Below, piece after piece: positions 5,921 to 9,229 of a DNA stretch of 9,229 nt. Location: the NCBI GenBank assembly GCA_903894655.1, contig CAITQY010000057.1, forward strand, positions 1 through 9,229, in the 5' to 3' direction. Every line of letters starts with the position of its first letter. Position 1 is the stretch's first letter. A program made the translations under genes and the position numbers. This DNA comes from an uncultured Gemmatimonadota bacterium (lineage in GTDB: Bacteria > Gemmatimonadota > Gemmatimonadetes > Gemmatimonadales > Gemmatimonadaceae). A model generated the notes under the pieces. It was not told where the DNA came from and ran no database searches. It worked only from the letters and a program-made list of their open reading frames with translations.

Positions 5921-8026
5921 ATGGGCATCGGATTCCTCGTTCCCGCATTTCTGGGCGGACTCGCCGCACTGGCGATTCCGCTGCTGATGCATTTGCGGCA
6001 TCGCGACAAGGACCGGCCGTTCCGGTTCCCCTCGCTGATGTTCCTCGAGCAATTGCCCATCCGCACGTCGCAGCGACAGCGCATCACCGACTGGCCGTTG
6101 CTGCTGTTGCGCGCCCTGGCGGTCGCGGCTCTGGTGTTCGCCTTCGCGCGCCCGGTGCTCACCGATCGCGCGGCAGCCGGCGGCGACACGCGTCGGCGGG
6201 CGGTGGTGCTGGTGGTCGATCGCTCTCTCAGCATGGGATACGAGGGCGTGTGGCCCCGTGCGCTCGATTCGGCGCGGGCGGTTGTGAACGCCCTTGGCAC
6301 CGGCGATCGCATTGGCGTGGTCGCCTACGACGATGCCTCTGAAGTGCTGCAGCGCATGAGCGACGACAAGTCGCAGGCACTGGCGGCCATTTCCACGCTC
6401 AAGCCGTTGTCGCGTGGCACGCGGCTGGCGCCGGCGCTGCGCACGGCGCGTCAGATGCTGCTCGACGCGCCCTTTGCGGCGGCCGAGATCATCGTGATTT
6501 CCGACCTGCAGCGGGCGGGCGCGGCGGGCATTGCCGGCATCGATCTGCCGGCGGGCGTGAAGCTGCGCAGCATTCCCGTGGGTGCGGCCACGCGCGCCAA
6601 CAGCGCCGTGCGCGTGATCGAAGCACGGCGGGTGCTCGATGGCACGCGCTCATTGCTGGCCGTGAAGGCGCGGGTGCAGTCGCACGAATTGCCGGCAGCG
6701 CGCCCGGTGAAGGCACGCCTCACGGTGAACGGTCGCGATGCCGCCACCAGCGACGTGTCGTTGCAGCCCGATGGCGAAACGGTCGTGACGTTTGCACCGG
6801 TGCCGGCCCCTGATGATGCCGTCGCGTTGCTGGTGTCGCTCGAGCCCGACGCGCTGGTGGCCGACGACACGCTGCACGCCGTGGTGCCGCGCGATGACGC
6901 CGTGCGCGTGGCGCTGGTGTCGCCGTCGGCCGGCGCCGCGGGTGAAGCGCTGTTCCTGGAGCGGGCGCTGGCGATCGGTGCCGCGCCGGCCATTCAGATT
7001 GACCGGCTGGCGTCGGCGCCGGTGAGCCGCGAGGCGCTGGCCCGTACCGGCCTCGTGATGTTCTGGGACATGCTCCCCTCGGCTTCGTCAGTGGCGGCGC
7101 TGCAGGAGTACATCAACACGGGTGGTGGTGTGGTGATCGCTGCCGGTTCGCGACTCGCGGCGCAGCGTGGCGACAACTTGCCGCTGCTACCGGTGCGCAT
7201 GAGCGGACTGGCCGACCGACTGGCCGATCGCGGTGGCACGCTGCGCGATGTGCGTATCGAGCATCCGTTGTTTACGCCGTTCCGTGAAGTGCCCGACGCG
7301 TTGAGCTCGGTGCGCTTCCTGCGCTATCCGCGGGTGGATGTGTCCGGCGCCGTCGATGTGCTGGCCCGTTTCGACGATGGACTCCCGGCCGTGCTCGAAC
7401 AGCGCCTCGGCGAAGGCCGGTTGGTGGTGCTCGCAGTGCCGCTCGATGCCCAGCGCAGCGACTTCCCGCTGCAACCCGCCTTCCTGCCCTTCGTGCGACA
7501 ACTCGTGCTGCACACCTCCGGGCGTGATGCCGTGCCGCTCTGGCGCTCCACCAGCGAGAGTTGGTCGCTGGCGCCGTCGGTGAACGATCCGGTGGTGCGC
7601 GCCCCCGATGGCACACTACTGCGACCGCAGCCGGACTCGATGGGCGCCGCCGTACCATTGGCCGATGCCGGCGTGTACGAAGCCTTTGCGGTGAGTGCGA
7701 CCGGTGCCCCCGTGGGCCGGGTGGCGGCCAATGTGCCGGCCACCGAATCGGAGCTCACCCCCATGGACACCACCGAACTGTTGCTCGGCGTGCGCGACGC
7801 TGAGCCCGGCTCGATGGCGTCGACCGCGCCGCCCACCACGGTGGAGCTTGAACGTCGTCAGAATCCGTGGCGCGTGTTGTTGATCATTGTCGCGCTGGTG
7901 CTCGTGATTGAAACGATCATGGCCACGCGCGGATGGCGCGCCGTGGCCCGACGTGTCCGTCCTGTTATTCCCGCGCCTTCTCCCGTGTCTCGTACCGTGT
8001 CTACGTCCGACCGGAGCCCCACATGA
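5921..8026 (+). CDS. BatA-like membrane protein with vWA domain and internal amidotransferase-like segment
   Basis: This 701-residue protein starts at ATG 5921, 26 bases after the DUF58 stop and without a clear ribosome binding site. The start is fixed by the family N-terminus MGIGFLVPAFLGGLAALAIP, then LLMHLRHRDKDRPFRFPSL, typical of the aerotolerance-regulator (BatA) N-terminal domain. Membrane helices lie at about 4-24, 58-78 and 651-670 (VLLIIVALVLVIETI). Between the second and third is a large domain expected on the periplasmic side. The vWA part (about 94-230) has MIDAS DRSLS (100-104), RGTRLAPAL with Thr167, and SDLQ with Asp195, so metal-dependent ligand binding looks intact. Residues about 376-410 read LVMFWDMLPS, then an EYINTGGGVVIAAGS turn, like the glutamine-amidotransferase-like module found in large BatA-type proteins; no catalytic Cys is visible there. 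A short helical cytoplasmic tail follows the last membrane helix. It is a likely MoxR partner. Its stop overlaps the next start as ATGA. Confidence 0.9.
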   Translation: MGIGFLVPAFLGGLAALAIPLLMHLRHRDKDRPFRFPSLMFLEQLPIRTSQRQRITDWPLLLLRALAVAALVFAFARPVLTDRAAAGGDTRRRAVVLVVDRSLSMGYEGVWPRALDSARAVVNALGTGDRIGVVAYDDASEVLQRMSDDKSQALAAISTLKPLSRGTRLAPALRTARQMLLDAPFAAAEIIVISDLQRAGAAGIAGIDLPAGVKLRSIPVGAATRANSAVRVIEARRVLDGTRSLLAVKARVQSHELPAARPVKARLTVNGRDAATSDVSLQPDGETVVTFAPVPAPDDAVALLVSLEPDALVADDTLHAVVPRDDAVRVALVSPSAGAAGEALFLERALAIGAAPAIQIDRLASAPVSREALARTGLVMFWDMLPSASSVAALQEYINTGGGVVIAAGSRLAAQRGDNLPLLPVRMSGLADRLADRGGTLRDVRIEHPLFTPFREVPDALSSVRFLRYPRVDVSGAVDVLARFDDGLPAVLEQRLGEGRLVVLAVPLDAQRSDFPLQPAFLPFVRQLVLHTSGRDAVPLWRSTSESWSLAPSVNDPVVRAPDGTLLRPQPDSMGAAVPLADAGVYEAFAVSATGAPVGRVAANVPATESELTPMDTTELLLGVRDAEPGSMASTAPPTTVELERRQNPWRVLLIIVALVLVIETIMATRGWRAVARRVRPVIPAPSPVSRTVSTSDRSPT
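8013..8016 (+). promoter_or_regulatory. Ribosome binding site for the DUF4175-type gene
   Basis: GGAG ends 6 bases before the ATG at 8023, inside the last codons of the BatA-like gene. With the ATGA overlap (8023-8026) it supports ATG 8023 as the start and suggests coupled translation. Confidence 0.65.
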
Positions 8027-9229
8027 GTCCCGACCGTCAGCTGCTCACCACACTCGGCGCACTGCGCCGCCAGTGGCGCCAGCGCATTCTTCTCGAGTCG
8101 CTCGTCTGGATCGGGGCATCGGTGTTGCTGGCCGTGCTGGCCACCATGCTCGTGCTCACCCTGTTCCGTGGCGACGGACGGGCGCCGGTCATCGCGCGAG
8201 TGATTGGCTACACGCTGATTGCAGCGGCGTTCATCCGCGGACTCGTGCTGCCACTGTTGCGCCGGGCCAGCGACGAGCGCTTCGCACTGTACGTCGAAGA
8301 ACGCGCCCCGCAACTCAAGCAGACGCTGATCACCGCCGTGCAGGAAGCGCACGTGCCTGTGAGCGAACGGCAGTCGGGCGCGCTGTCGGCGCGCTTGATG
8401 TCGCGCGCGAGTGCGGCCATTGCGCCGCTGCAGCAGCGAGCCGCGTTGGAGCGTCCGCGTATGGTGCGCGCCGGGCAGATGTTGGGTGGTGTGGCCGCGG
8501 TGGCGGCGCTGATGTTCGTGGCGGGACCGGACCGGGTCCGTGAGGGCGCCAAGTTGCTGTTCGTGCCGTTCGGGACGGCCGAAGCGGCGGTGCCGGTGCG
8601 TGCGCTGAATATCGAGCCGGGCAACGTGGCGGTGCCGCGTGGTGGTGCCATCGAAGTGCACGCGGCCTTGGTGGGTTTCGCTGCTGATGGCGCCGAGCTC
8701 GTGTTCCGCAGCGATTCAGCCGGTGAGTGGCAGCGGCTCCCCATGAGCCCCGAAGCCGACTCGTCGCGTTTCCGTTCGCGGCTGTTCGACATCACCAAGC
8801 CGACCGAGTACTACGTGGAGTCGGCCGACGTGCGGTCGCCCACCTACACGCTTACGGTGAACGACTTGCCGGCGGTGTCGAATGTGTCGCTCGACCTCAA
8901 TTTCCCGGCGTACAGCGGCATGCCGGCTGAACATGTGGAAGACGGCGGTGATGTGGCGGCGATTGTTGGCACAACCGTCGTGGTACACGCCAAGGTCACG
9001 CGGAAAGTGTCCAGTGGCCTGCTGCGTTTCGACAACGGCACCACGGTACCGATGGCGATCGAAGGCGACAGCGCGGTCAGCGGTCGGTTTAAGGTTACGA
9101 AGAGCGGGTTCTATCACGTGGACCTGATCACCACCGATGGCACTACGGTGGCGGGCTCGGTCGAGTACGTGATCGATGCGATCCCCGATCGCGGCCCGCG
9201 CGTGACCATCGAAGAGCCGGGACGCGATA
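8023..9229 (+). CDS. DUF4175-type membrane protein, N-terminal part (3' partial)
   Basis: The frame opens at ATG 8023 and runs without a stop to the right edge: 402 codons plus one base. The N-terminus MSPDRQLLTTLGALRRQWRQ is a basic amphipathic helix. Two membrane helices follow at about 26-48 (LVWIGASVLLAVLATMLVLT) and 59-79, then a helical stretch (80-150) and a third hydrophobic segment at about 152-168 (MLGGVAAVAALMFVAG). The rest is beta-rich and probably periplasmic: one Ig-like unit at about 192-282 (NIEPGNVAVPRGGAIEVHA ... YYVESADVRSPTYTLTV) and a second from about 283 (FPAYSGMPAEHVEDGGDVAA ... GFYHVDLITTDG). This layout and the PAYSG...VEDGGDVAA stretch resemble DUF4175 and related proteins that follow MoxR/BatA genes. 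In relatives a long Gln-rich helical region follows, which would lie outside the window. Function is unknown; a structural envelope role is plausible. Confidence 0.8.
   Translation, partial: MSPDRQLLTTLGALRRQWRQRILLESLVWIGASVLLAVLATMLVLTLFRGDGRAPVIARVIGYTLIAAAFIRGLVLPLLRRASDERFALYVEERAPQLKQTLITAVQEAHVPVSERQSGALSARLMSRASAAIAPLQQRAALERPRMVRAGQMLGGVAAVAALMFVAGPDRVREGAKLLFVPFGTAEAAVPVRALNIEPGNVAVPRGGAIEVHAALVGFAADGAELVFRSDSAGEWQRLPMSPEADSSRFRSRLFDITKPTEYYVESADVRSPTYTLTVNDLPAVSNVSLDLNFPAYSGMPAEHVEDGGDVAAIVGTTVVVHAKVTRKVSSGLLRFDNGTTVPMAIEGDSAVSGRFKVTKSGFYHVDLITTDGTTVAGSVEYVIDAIPDRGPRVTIEEPGRD

Noticed and set aside
7908..8543. 211-codon + strand open frame across the BatA-like/DUF4175 junction.
   Set aside because: It is Arg/Ala/His-rich with no motif and lies in a different frame from the DUF4175-type gene, which has a ribosome binding site, membrane helices and family-like sequence.

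Overview
The window is a densely packed, GC-rich stretch of bacterial chromosome in which every supported gene reads on the + strand. Seven consecutive coding regions fill it almost completely. The first is cut by the left edge and the last by the right edge. Junctions are 4-base overlaps (three of them) or gaps of 7, 15 and 26 bases, so I read the window as the interior of one long operon. No promoter, terminator, RNA gene, mobile element, repeat array or CRISPR is visible, and no gene-free stretch exceeds 30 bases. The gene set (stand-alone DUF4159, MoxR, DUF58, BatA-like and DUF4175 proteins next to a TPR/peptidase-MA lipoprotein), the diderm-type lipoprotein signal, the high GC and the frequent GTG starts resemble Gemmatimonadota such as Gemmatimonas. 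That assignment is recalled resemblance, not a search result.

Layout. Bases 1-825: C-terminal part of a caspase/C13-peptidase-like protein that keeps the GHGS histidine motif, lacks the catalytic cysteine, and carries a perfect EF-hand loop and a helical tail. Bases 822-3164: a lipoprotein with TPR repeats on both sides of a HExxH...E zinc metallopeptidase domain. Bases 3161-3937: a secreted DUF4159 protein. Bases 3953-4987: a MoxR-family AAA+ ATPase. Bases 4995-5894: a soluble DUF58/vWA-like protein. Bases 5921-8026: a membrane-anchored BatA-like vWA protein. Bases 8023 to the right edge: the N-terminal 402 codons of a DUF4175-type membrane protein.

How they may work together. MoxR ATPases commonly pair with vWA/MIDAS proteins and are thought to act as chaperones or remodelling machines for protein complexes. 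Here the ATPase and the DUF58 protein look cytoplasmic, the BatA-like and DUF4175 proteins would sit in the inner membrane with periplasmic domains, and the DUF4159 protein and the lipoprotein would be exported. The operon therefore seems to encode parts for every layer of a diderm envelope. The core MoxR-DUF58-BatA-DUF4159-DUF4175 set is known as a conserved neighbourhood of unclear function. The upstream pair, a cysteine-less caspase-fold protein with a calcium-binding-type loop coupled to a TPR-flanked metallopeptidase lipoprotein, is the least described part.
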